DNA of 64,000 bases from Myxococcota bacterium (lineage in GTDB: Bacteria; Myxococcota_A; UBA9160; UBA6930): positions 1 through 64,000 of the forward strand of contig JANQFK010000070.1 of the NCBI GenBank assembly GCA_028277885.1, written 5' to 3'. The notes under the pieces were generated by a model. The model was not told the DNA's origin, did no database searches, and saw only the letters and a program-made list of their open reading frames with translations. Position numbers and translations under genes: made by a program. Below, in pieces: positions 8,092-15,617 of this stretch (within the stretch, counting starts at the first letter, position 1; each line of letters opens with the position of its first letter).

Positions 8092-8110
8092 CGGGGGCCG
8101 GGGGCCCCCG
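8092..8110. terminator. Hairpin downstream of topoisomerase VI operon
   Basis: Perfect 8-bp stem (8092-8099 with 8103-8110) and a 3-nt loop, CGGGGGCC-GGG-GGCCCCCG, in the 206-nt gap between the end of the topoisomerase VI A gene and rfbA. There is no U-tract, so it may be a Rho-dependent end, an RNA stabiliser or just GC-rich structure. I see nothing else in this gap. Confidence 0.3.
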
Positions 8111-8160
8111 TGGGCGCGGGGGCGCGAGCGCTCCTGGGGAGGTGCGCGGCCGGCGCGGGC

Positions 8161-9390
8161 TCAGGGCAGGAAGCGCGCCGGCTGGGCGAGCTTCTGGGGC
8201 AGGTACTCCTCGATCACGTAGTTGAGCCCCCACTTGGCGAGCGCCTGCTGCTCGGCCCGCACGCCCATCTCGAGCAGGTCGTTGATGGCCTTCTGCCAGG
8301 GCTTGTGGCTCTTGAAGAAGGGGTCGTTCTTGAGGGCGTCCTTGGCGCGCTTCACGTCCACGTCCAGGAGCGGGTGGGTGGGAAGCTCGTAGTCGCGGAT
8401 GTCCTGGGGCGTCACGCCCAGGTAGCGGGCCTGGGGGACGCAGAAGAACTGGGACAGGTGCGCGGCGTTGCCCGAGCCCACCTTGAGGGTGCGGTAGATG
8501 TTCGAGATCCCGTAGGGGTCGCAGTCCACGAAGGCGTAGACGGGGATCCGGCACTCGTCGGAGAGCTTGCGGATGAAGCGCCGCGTGGCCCGGGTCGGCA
8601 CGCCCGCCATGGAGACCAGGATGCAGTCCGAGGTCTGCCAGAACTTGTGGCTCTGGAGGCGCTGGAAGACGCCGCCGGTCTCGATGGCCAGGATGAACTT
8701 GGCGTCGGTCTCGAAGGAGAGGTGCTCCACCGTGGAGGGGATCGAGTAGGCGCCGGAGCCGAAGCGCGTGCAGTCGATGCGCTCCACCTCGCCGGTCTCG
8801 CGGTCCGGGTCGAGCACCACGAGCCGGCCCGCCACGGCGCCCCCGTGCTCGTCGGGAATGAAGCGCAGCTGCTCCCGGGAGACGCCGTCCACGGAGAAGA
8901 GCGCCTCGATGTCGTCCATCACCGTGTCCGACTCGCTCTGCTCGTCGAACTTCGCGTCCTCCCAGTTCTTGCTCTGGTAGTAGGCGTCCCGCTTGGTGGC
9001 GAAGTCGTTGGTCTCCACCAGCTCCTTCGACAGGCCCATCATGCGCAGCGTCTGGGCGAAGCTCTTGACCGTGTTCACCGTGAGGGTGCGGATCTTCTTC
9101 TGCCGCCCGATCTCGAAGTAGCCCTTCTTGTCCGAGTAGGAGACGTTCTTGAGCGAGCGCACCGGGAAGGCGAGGTCCGGCTTCTTCTTCTTGTTGATGA
9201 AGCCGTGGACGCCGCCCGCCGCCTTCTCGATCCGGTCCACGGTGACGGCGTTCAGCTTCTCGTTGCGGGCCTGGACGTCCTGGGCCAGCCCGGCGGCCTT
9301 CTTCGCGGTGGCGCCGCGCGCCTTCGTGCCTCCGGAGGTGCTCCGGGCCTTCCGGGCCGTCTTCTTCGTCGTCTTCTTCCGGGCGGCCAT
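8161..9390 (-). CDS. top6A: DNA topoisomerase VI subunit A (Spo11-like)
   Basis: Catalytic subunit of a type IIB topoisomerase, 409 aa. Winged-helix active-site region T-K-R-D-A-Y-Y with catalytic Tyr at 137/138, Toprim Glu237 (A-I-E-T-G-G) and metal-binding D289-x-D291 (V-D-C-D-P-Y-G). It cuts duplex DNA together with the adjacent B subunit, just 3 nt upstream in the same operon. The first about 35 residues form a Lys/Ala/Thr-rich basic tail absent from typical archaeal homologues, possibly for DNA binding. Topoisomerase VI is scattered in bacteria, so lateral origin is plausible, but the gene matches its neighbours in GC content by eye. Confidence 0.92.
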   Translation of the reverse strand: MAARKKTTKKTARKARSTSGGTKARGATAKKAAGLAQDVQARNEKLNAVTVDRIEKAAGGVHGFINKKKKPDLAFPVRSLKNVSYSDKKGYFEIGRQKKIRTLTVNTVKSFAQTLRMMGLSKELVETNDFATKRDAYYQSKNWEDAKFDEQSESDTVMDDIEALFSVDGVSREQLRFIPDEHGGAVAGRLVVLDPDRETGEVERIDCTRFGSGAYSIPSTVEHLSFETDAKFILAIETGGVFQRLQSHKFWQTSDCILVSMAGVPTRATRRFIRKLSDECRIPVYAFVDCDPYGISNIYRTLKVGSGNAAHLSQFFCVPQARYLGVTPQDIRDYELPTHPLLDVDVKRAKDALKNDPFFKSHKPWQKAINDLLEMGVRAEQQALAKWGLNYVIEEYLPQKLAQPARFLP

Positions 9391-9393
9391 CCG

Positions 9394-11202
9394 CTACATC
9401 CTCCGGCTGCGCTCGAGCACGTCCTGGAGGTTCGCCACCACCTTGTCGCGCTCCTTGTCGTCGAACCCCAGGATGTTCTGCAGCCCGATCGCCACCTGGG
9501 GGATGTACTTCTCGATGTAGGCGCGCTTCTTGGCCTCGTCGGCCGCGCGCTTCTGCTTGCGGATGTGGGTCGCGACCCGGCGCCCGCACTCCTGCAGGCC
9601 CAGCCGGATCTCCTTGATGATCTCCGGGTAGTGGGCGATGGCCTCCTTGCTCTCGGAGGTGAAGGGCACCCACACGCTCGCGATGTGGACCATCAGCAGC
9701 ATCGGGCCCACGGGCAGGGCGCCGCGGGGCTGCTGGAGCTGGTAGGCCTTCCAGTCCGTCGCCGTCACCGCCTTGGTGATCGCGCAGCCGCCCTGCTGGT
9801 ACTGGAGCGGCACGCGGTTGGCGAAGCGGTACACGGTGATCGGATCCTCGGCCCCCAGGTTGCCGCCGTAGGCGAGCCCCACCTCGATCAGGAAGGGGTT
9901 GCCGCGGTAGACGTTGGGCCGCCGGGTCGCCGAGGCGTAGAAGTCCGCCTCCACCTCGGAGTGCAGGGCCTGCTCGATCAGCTCCTCGCCGATGGGCGCG
10001 ATGCAGTCCGTGGGCGGCGCCATGATCTTGGTGGCCTGGATCGCCTTGTGGATCCGCTCCGCCTCGTCGCGGGTCACCTCGCTCGGGCGCCGCTTCGAGG
10101 GCAGCTTGGCGCGCTGGCAGATCTCCTCGGCGATGCGCGCCGACACCCGCGAGAAGTCGCCCTGGAGGCAGCCCTTCAGGTTGCGCGACTTCGTGTCCCG
10201 GAACATCTGCATCAGCACCCCGAGCTCCACGCCGTAGGGGTGCGGCGCGATCTCGTCGGTCTCCGGCGGCAGCTCCTCGGTGACGCGCGGGTAGAGGTGC
10301 TCCGCCCCCTTCTCGTCGGGCCTGGGCGGCACGAAGGTGATCTCGGCGTGGGGGTTCGCGAGGGAGATCTGGCGGATGTAGGCGTCCACCGAGTGCTGCC
10401 CGCCGCGGTAGGCGCCCTCCATCTCGATCTCGACCCGGGTGCCGTGCTCCACGTCCCACTGCACCTCGTCGTCGCGCTTCACCCGCGGCTCGTTGCTCTT
10501 GGTGTCGATCACCAGCTCGAAGTGGTGGGCCTTGTGCTTCTTGCCCGTGCGGGTGGTGATGACGACCGGCTTGCCCGTGGTGAGCAGGCCGTACATGCCC
10601 GCCGCGCTGATGCCGATGCCCTGCTGGCCGCGGCTCTGGCGCAGGCGGTGGAACTTCGAGCCGTAGAGCAGGCGGCCGAAGATCTTCGGCACCTGGGCGC
10701 GCACGATGCCCGGGCCGTTGTCCTCGATGGAGACGCGGAAGCGCGTCTCGTCGAGCTGGTGGATCCCGACCCGGATGGTCGGGACGATGCCCGCCTCCTC
10801 GCAGGCGTCGAGGGCGTTGTCGACGCCCTCCTTCACGGTGGTGAGCAGCGCCTTGCTGGGGTTGTCGAAGCCCAGCAGGTGGCGGTTCTTGGCGAAGAAC
10901 TCCGAGACCGAGATGTCCCGCTGCTTGCGCGCCAGCTCGGCCGCGGTCGAGCGCTCGCGGGGCTTGCTGCCGCCGGAGCCCTTGCGGGCCGGGGCCCTGG
11001 CGGCGGCCTTGCGCCGGGCGGGCTGGGCCTTGCGACCCTGGGCCGCACCACCCGTCTTGGCCTTCTTGCCCGACTTGCCCGTCGACTTGCCGGTCGACCT
11101 GCCCGTCGACTTGCCGGCCGGCTTGCGCCCCCGCGCACCGCCGCCGCCGCGCGGCGCCCGTGCGGCCTCCGCCGCAAAGGCGAACGTCTCCTGCTCTTCC
11201 AT
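9394..11202 (-). CDS. top6B: DNA topoisomerase VI subunit B (GHKL ATPase)
   Basis: ATP-gate subunit, 602 aa from the chosen ATG at 11202; an upstream in-frame start at 11259 would add 19 non-conserved residues. Bergerat-fold motifs: N-box E-G-V-D-N-A-L-D-A-C, G1 box I-E-D-N-G-P-G-I, and G-Q-Q-G-I-G-I-S lid motif, followed by the transducer domain. The N-terminal about 95 residues before the ATPase domain are a low-complexity basic tail with K-S-T-G repeats. Operon with top6A downstream. Likely roles are relaxation or decatenation of chromosomal DNA; the presence of gyrase elsewhere cannot be judged. Confidence 0.92.
   Translation of the reverse strand: MEEQETFAFAAEAARAPRGGGGARGRKPAGKSTGRSTGKSTGKSGKKAKTGGAAQGRKAQPARRKAAARAPARKGSGGSKPRERSTAAELARKQRDISVSEFFAKNRHLLGFDNPSKALLTTVKEGVDNALDACEEAGIVPTIRVGIHQLDETRFRVSIEDNGPGIVRAQVPKIFGRLLYGSKFHRLRQSRGQQGIGISAAGMYGLLTTGKPVVITTRTGKKHKAHHFELVIDTKSNEPRVKRDDEVQWDVEHGTRVEIEMEGAYRGGQHSVDAYIRQISLANPHAEITFVPPRPDEKGAEHLYPRVTEELPPETDEIAPHPYGVELGVLMQMFRDTKSRNLKGCLQGDFSRVSARIAEEICQRAKLPSKRRPSEVTRDEAERIHKAIQATKIMAPPTDCIAPIGEELIEQALHSEVEADFYASATRRPNVYRGNPFLIEVGLAYGGNLGAEDPITVYRFANRVPLQYQQGGCAITKAVTATDWKAYQLQQPRGALPVGPMLLMVHIASVWVPFTSESKEAIAHYPEIIKEIRLGLQECGRRVATHIRKQKRAADEAKKRAYIEKYIPQVAIGLQNILGFDDKERDKVVANLQDVLERSRRM
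11072..11119. repeat. 12-nt tandem repeat within top6B
   Basis: Four near-identical 12-nt units (GACTTGCCCGTC type, with 1-2 substitutions) at 11072-11083, 11084-11095, 11096-11107 and 11108-11119. On the minus strand they encode the K/R-S-T-G repeats of the basic N-terminal tail of the topoisomerase VI B subunit, so copy number may vary between strains. Confidence 0.85.
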
Positions 11203-11295
11203 CGCTGCGGATCCCCCCAGGACCGGCGCGATGATCCCCCCCGAGCCGAGGGCGGTCAAGCAAGCCTGCGAGCGCGCCCGGGACGGGCGCGCGGC

Positions 11296-11511
11296 TCAGA
11301 AGACCTGCGAGCGGAAGTTCCCCACCAGCCGCACGCGACCGGAGCGGAGAAGGTGGGAGATGGTGGCGACGACCTCCTGGTCGTCGTCGGTCACCTCGCT
11401 GATCGCGCGGACGAGCTCGAGGAGCGTCGTCTCCACGGTCGGGTCTCCGGCGCCCCCCTGGAGGAGCTGGAGCGGTTGGGGAATCCGAGCGGCCGAGACT
11501 GCGGTGCTCAT
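11296..11511 (-). CDS. Small conserved protein (71 aa)
   Basis: Short cytoplasmic protein with no signal or membrane segment. A hydrophobic leader-like N-terminus rich in Gln/Leu is followed by a compact helical segment (L-V-R-A-I-S-E-V-T-D-D-D-Q-E-V-V) and a C-terminal V-R-L-V-G-N-F element. The layout reminds me of small deltaproteobacterial proteins ending in a G-R-V-R-L-x-G-N-F motif, but I cannot name the family or a function. ATG at 11511; the purine-rich GGTGGGTGGGAGG lies upstream in the loop of an inverted repeat (CATGCTT...AAGCATG) that includes the start codon. Confidence 0.55.
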   Translation of the reverse strand: MSTAVSAARIPQPLQLLQGGAGDPTVETTLLELVRAISEVTDDDQEVVATISHLLRSGRVRLVGNFRSQVF

Positions 11512-11720
11512 GCTTGATCGGGCCTCCCACCCACCGGAGGAAGCATGATGCGTGCCAGCACCCCCGGGGGCGGCCGGCGCCCCGAAACGCGCGCAGGATG
11601 CGCTTCTGGGGCGCCCCGGGGGCCAGGGGACGCTCTTCGTCGCCGCGAGGTGACGGATTTCGGGCGCAGGGTGTCTGGAATCGGACGCTTCTGGCTCCCG
11701 GGTCCGGCCCCCCGGGCGGC

Positions 11721-13628
11721 TCAGTGCGCGGGCGCGTCCTTGCCCCTGCGCCCGCGCCCGCGGAGCGCCGCCAGGAGCGGAAGCGCCAGCGCCAGCTCGA
11801 AGCCGAGCCCGCAGGGCGGGCCTCCCGAGTTCGCCTCCAGGTTGTCGATCGCGTTGGGGCACTGGGGGTCCGCGGTGCCGCCGCCGGGTCCGCCATCGAA
11901 GTCGATCTTGCCGTCTCCGTCGTTGTCGATGCCGTCGTTGCACTGGGTGGACTCGATTGCGCCGATGTCGGGCGCCAGGCCGGCGTAGGGCAGGGAGACC
12001 GGATACCCCGCCCCGAAGCTCACCGGCGCATCCAGCGTGAGCGTGTTCGTCGCGTCGTCGACCGCGGTGACGGTCGCCGTCGCGGTGCCGATCTGGATGG
12101 TGTCGCCCGAGACGCCCGGGATCCCGTAGCCGTCGAAGAAGTAGCCGGCGTCCCCGACGGGCACCTGGGTCGTGTCGGTCCCCGCTGCGGTCGTCAGGGT
12201 GAGGAACGATCCGCCGTCGATCAGCGGGCTCGAGCCGCCGAGTGGGCGGAAGTCCCCGTTCGCCGCGTTCACGAAGGTCGGGTCGGCGCCCGTGTTGCCC
12301 GTGAACAGCGACGGGAAGCAGGCCTCCCAGGTCGCGATCGGATGCGCGCCCACCGGCGCGTCGGTGTCGTCCTCGCACTTCGCGGGCGGATCCGCGATGT
12401 CGATAACGTCGGGACCGGTGTCCCGGATCACGTTCGTGGCGATCACCGTGTCCTGGTGCCCGACCTCGGCCTGCGCGCCGTCGATCAGGATCTGGACGTC
12501 CGTGTCCTTGTGGTTCAGCTCGAAGACGTTGTTTCGCAGCACGTTTCCGTCCGCCAGGGTGTTTCCGTTCTTCACCCGGAGGTGGAAGCCCGGATGGCCG
12601 ATCACCGGATGGGGCACGATCCCGTTCTCGCGGAAGACGTTGTGGTAGATGTGGTTGCTCCGGATGTCGTCGACCACACCGCCTTGCGATCGCGTCAGGT
12701 TCAGGCCGGTTCCACCGTTCGAGTAGACGAGGTTGCGCCGGAAGATGTTGCGCGGCGACCAGATCTGGAGCACGACCAGGGAGTTGCTGCTCCGGAAGTC
12801 GCTGTCGTAGATCTCGTTCCCCTCGAAGACGTTGCGCTCGGCGGCCGTGCTCGAGCTGAAATTGACGACGGTCCAGTCCGGGTTGCTCAGGACGTTGTCG
12901 CGGATCACGTTGCGAGGACCGTCGATGCGCAGCGTGCTGTGCACGCCGTCGCGGACGTCGTTGCCCTCGATCAGGTTCTGGGTGGCACCCTCGCTCACGT
13001 AGACCACGTCGACTCCCCCGGCGCCGAAAGGGGGCGTCGGTGCGATCAGGTTGTCGACGATCTTGTTGAAGCGGGCCGTTCCGTCGGTGGTCGTGAAGAT
13101 GCCCGTCCCGATGGATCCGTCGGTGAAGACCGAGTCGCGGATCTCGACGTGCTCCGTGGCCTGGAGGACCGCGTAGCCGTCCATCAGCTGAGACCCGCCG
13201 TCGGCGTCGCACTCGACGTTCCGGATCACGACGTGGGAGAGCTTGCGCCAGCTCTGGAAATGGATGCAGTATCCGTTTCCGAAGGGAACGCCCGAGTTGC
13301 GGACGATCCGCGGTCGCTCGGTGCCGTGGCCCTCGTAGGTGATGGGTCCGGCTCCGGTCGTGGGATCCTCTCCCGAGGTGACCGGGACGATCGGCTCGTC
13401 GTAGACGACTCCCGGGCCACCCAGGATCATGATGGTCTCGCCGGGCTGAACGACGGAGCTCGCGTGGGCGATGGTCTCGAAGGGGAGCTGCTGGGTGCCC
13501 GGGTTGGCGTCGTCGCCATTCGGCGCCGGCTCGACGTAGTACGTCGTTCCAGCCTGCGACGGCGTCGCGAGAGCAGCCAGGAGCCCGAGGCCGAGTAGAA
13601 GGGTGGAGAGGTTCGGGAACGCTCGCAT
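11721..13628 (-). CDS. Exported right-handed beta-helix protein with C-terminal anchor
   Basis: Protein of 635 aa. Signal peptide at residues 1-26 (M-R-A-F start, cleavage after S-Q-A-G). The body has Asn-rich repeats such as N-V-I-R-D-N, N-V-F-E-G-N and N-I-F-R-R-N, the parallel beta-helix (pectate-lyase/DUF1565-like) pattern. Near the C-terminus is a Ca-binding-like D-x-D-x-D-G segment (D-G-I-D-N-D-G-D-G-K-I-D), then C-G-L-G-F-E-L-A and a hydrophobic helix ending in Arg/Lys. That last arrangement resembles bacterial C-terminal sorting signals (MYXO-CTERM-like). Probably surface-anchored and carbohydrate-interacting; no catalytic residues can be identified. Third codon positions look less GC-saturated than neighbours. 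Confidence 0.75.
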   Translation of the reverse strand: MRAFPNLSTLLLGLGLLAALATPSQAGTTYYVEPAPNGDDANPGTQQLPFETIAHASSVVQPGETIMILGGPGVVYDEPIVPVTSGEDPTTGAGPITYEGHGTERPRIVRNSGVPFGNGYCIHFQSWRKLSHVVIRNVECDADGGSQLMDGYAVLQATEHVEIRDSVFTDGSIGTGIFTTTDGTARFNKIVDNLIAPTPPFGAGGVDVVYVSEGATQNLIEGNDVRDGVHSTLRIDGPRNVIRDNVLSNPDWTVVNFSSSTAAERNVFEGNEIYDSDFRSSNSLVVLQIWSPRNIFRRNLVYSNGGTGLNLTRSQGGVVDDIRSNHIYHNVFRENGIVPHPVIGHPGFHLRVKNGNTLADGNVLRNNVFELNHKDTDVQILIDGAQAEVGHQDTVIATNVIRDTGPDVIDIADPPAKCEDDTDAPVGAHPIATWEACFPSLFTGNTGADPTFVNAANGDFRPLGGSSPLIDGGSFLTLTTAAGTDTTQVPVGDAGYFFDGYGIPGVSGDTIQIGTATATVTAVDDATNTLTLDAPVSFGAGYPVSLPYAGLAPDIGAIESTQCNDGIDNDGDGKIDFDGGPGGGTADPQCPNAIDNLEANSGGPPCGLGFELALALPLLAALRGRGRRGKDAPAH

Positions 13629-13725
13629 GGGATCCTCCGAATGGGAAGCGGACTGCGCCCACTCTACACCCGCGCCGTGCCGCGGGGACGTGATCCGGTT
13701 CACACCAACGTGAGACTTCCGCGTG

Positions 13726-13741
13726 CTACCCGAATGGGTAG
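13726..13741. terminator. Short hairpin in intergenic region
   Basis: Perfect 6-bp stem CTACCC-GAAT-GGGTAG in the 162-nt gap between the beta-helix gene and the ComM-type gene (both on minus strand). No U-tract. It could be the weak end of the comM transcript. No convincing promoter was seen in this gap. Confidence 0.25.
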
Positions 13742-13790
13742 GGCGGCGAGCAACCCGAATGCGCCGGTGGCGGGCCGTCGGCTCGAGGCC

Positions 13791-15317
13791 TCACCCACCT
13801 GCCGGGGGACGGGTGCTCGTCCCCCGGTAGTCGAGCGCCTCGGCGACGGCGCCGGGGCCGACGCGCTCCTCCTCCGCCAGGTCCGCGAGCGTTCGCGCCA
13901 CCCGCAGCACGCGGTGCGCGCCGCGCGCGGTGAGGCCGAGCCGGTCCACGGCGCGCCCGAGCAGCGCGCGTGCCGTCGGCGTCGCGTCCACCAGCGCGTC
14001 GAGCGCGCCGGCGGGGATCTCCGCGTTGAGCGCGATGCCCGCGCCGGCGAGCCGCGCGCGCTGGCGCGCGCGCACCGCGGCCACGCGCTCGCGCAGCTCG
14101 GCGCTGCTGGGTCCGTCCGCCGGCGCGTCGAGCTTGCGCCAGGGCACGGCGGGCACCGAGACGTGCAGGTCGATGCGGTCGAGGAGCGGGCCCGAGAGCC
14201 GCGCCGCGTAGCGCGCCACGGCGGCGTCGTCGCAGCGGCAGTCGCGCAGGGTCGAGAGGCGCCAGCCGCAGGGGCAGGGGTTCGCGGCGGCCACCAGCAG
14301 GAAGCTCGCCGGAAAGACGGTGCGGGTGCGCGCGCGGGCCACCACGATGCAGCGCTCCTCCAGCACCTGGCGCAGGGCCTCGCGGCAGCGGCGCTCGAAC
14401 TCGGCCAGCTCGTCGAGGAACAGCACGCCGCGGTGGGCGAGGGAGACCTCGCCGGGACGCGGCGGTGTGCCGCCGCCCAGGAGCCCCGCCGCACTGGCCG
14501 AGTGGTGGGGGGCCCGGAAGGGCCGCTCGACCACCAGGCCTCCGGTCTCGGGGAGCCTCCCTGCCGCGCCGTGGATGCGGGTCACCTCGAGGGCCTCCTC
14601 GGGCTCGAGGGGAGGCAGCAGGCCGGGCAGCCGCCGCGCGAGCATCGTCTTGCCGGCGCCCGGCGGTCCCTGGAGCAGCAGCCCGTGGCCGCCCGCCGCC
14701 GCCACGGCGAGGGCCCGCTTGGCCCGCTCCTGGCCGCGCACCTCGCAGAGGTCCGGGCCCGGCCCGGGCTCGCCGGGCCGGGCGGCGCGCGCCTTCGCGA
14801 GCGGCTCGCCGCCGCGCAGGTGCGCGAGCACGGCGCCGAGGTCCCGCGCCGCGCGCACGTCGAGCCCGGGCGCGAGCGCGGCCTCGGGGCCGCTGCTCTC
14901 GGGGACCACGAGCTGGCGGCAGCCGGCCGCGCGCAGCGCCAGCGCCAGGGCGAGGGCGCCGCGCACGGGGCGCAGGCGCCCGTCCAGGGCCAGCTCGCCG
15001 AACAGGCCCAGACGCGCCGTCAGCCGCTCGGCGTCGAGCTGCCCCGCGGCGGCGAGGATCCCCACCGCGATGGGCAGATCGAGGCCGGGCCCGCTCTTGC
15101 GAACCCCCGCCGGCGCCAGGTTCACCGTCACCCGGCGCTGGGGGAAGGGCTCCCCCGCCGAGCCGATGGCGGCGCGCACCCGCGCCGCGCTCTCGCGCAC
15201 GGCGGCCTCGGGAAGCCCCACCACGTCCACACGCGGCAGCTGGGAGCTGATCCGGACCTCGACCTCGACGGCCAGGCCTTCCACGCCCTCGAGGGCGGCG
15301 CTCATCACCGGGGTCAC
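13791..15317 (-). CDS. comM: YifB/ComM-type AAA+ ATPase (Mg-chelatase-like)
   Basis: Hexameric helicase-type ATPase; ComM extends heteroduplex during natural transformation. The protein is 508 aa, the family length. N-terminal Lon-protease-like domain (L-P-R-V-D-V-V-G-L-P-E-A-A-V-R-E-S), then Walker A G-P-P-G-A-G-K-T, Walker B L-F-L-D-E-L, the Cys cluster A-N-P-C-P-C-G and C-R-C typical of ComM, and a C-terminal Mg-chelatase domain with R-x-x-x-R-V. GTG at 15317 is preferred over ATG at 15305, because GGGGAG lies 6 nt upstream and homologues have a few residues before S-A-A-L. No other competence gene is visible. Confidence 0.9.
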   Translation of the reverse strand: MTPVMSAALEGVEGLAVEVEVRISSQLPRVDVVGLPEAAVRESAARVRAAIGSAGEPFPQRRVTVNLAPAGVRKSGPGLDLPIAVGILAAAGQLDAERLTARLGLFGELALDGRLRPVRGALALALALRAAGCRQLVVPESSGPEAALAPGLDVRAARDLGAVLAHLRGGEPLAKARAARPGEPGPGPDLCEVRGQERAKRALAVAAAGGHGLLLQGPPGAGKTMLARRLPGLLPPLEPEEALEVTRIHGAAGRLPETGGLVVERPFRAPHHSASAAGLLGGGTPPRPGEVSLAHRGVLFLDELAEFERRCREALRQVLEERCIVVARARTRTVFPASFLLVAAANPCPCGWRLSTLRDCRCDDAAVARYAARLSGPLLDRIDLHVSVPAVPWRKLDAPADGPSSAELRERVAAVRARQRARLAGAGIALNAEIPAGALDALVDATPTARALLGRAVDRLGLTARGAHRVLRVARTLADLAEEERVGPGAVAEALDYRGTSTRPPAGG

Positions 15318-15363
15318 GGAGGGCTCCCCGGGACCAGGGAACCTGGGGGGAGCCGGCGGGTCC

Positions 15364-15408
15364 AAAGTTGAAGGCAGGGCCCGAGAATCGAGCCCTGCCT
15401 TCCACTTT
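15364..15408. repeat. Long intergenic hairpin
   Basis: 17-nt arms 15364-15380 and 15392-15408 pair with a single mismatch around an 11-nt loop; the core is GAAGGCAGGGC / GCCCTGCCTTC. It is located between the divergent comM and M28-like genes, so it is not an obvious terminator of either. It may be a REP-like element or a regulatory RNA structure. Confidence 0.6.
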
Positions 15409-15454
15409 TGAACAGCCCCGCCAGGGATGGGGCATTCGCTCTGTATGTGGGGTC

Positions 15455-15490
15455 GGGGGCCGAAAAGTGTCAGGCCTTTTCGAGGCCCCC
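15455..15490. repeat. Second intergenic hairpin (GGGGCC-GAAAAG type)
   Basis: Imperfect inverted repeat in which the arm GGGGCC-GAAAAG pairs with CTTTTC-GA-GGCCCC around a loop holding TGTCAGG. It lies about 50 nt after the previous hairpin, in the same 300-nt divergent intergenic region (15318-15617). The rest of that region is GC-rich and shows no convincing promoter hexamers. Confidence 0.45.
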
Positions 15491-15617
15491 CCAGGGCGGG
15501 AAATCGTTGCAGAGTCGCGTATCCTCCCTCCTCGGCTGCGCGCGCGTGGGGGGTGCGGCGGCCCTCTCGGACGATCGATTCGGCGTCCCACCCACGTCCC
15601 ACCCGGTTGGAGAGGCG

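Noticed and set aside
11072-11119. CRISPR-like array
   Set aside because: Contiguous 12-nt units without spacers, encoding a protein repeat.
7967-11517. Long open frames overlapping the topoisomerase VI genes (minus alternative frame and plus antisense)
   Set aside because: The translations are low-complexity and lack motifs, while the topoisomerase subunits in the chosen frames have complete active sites.
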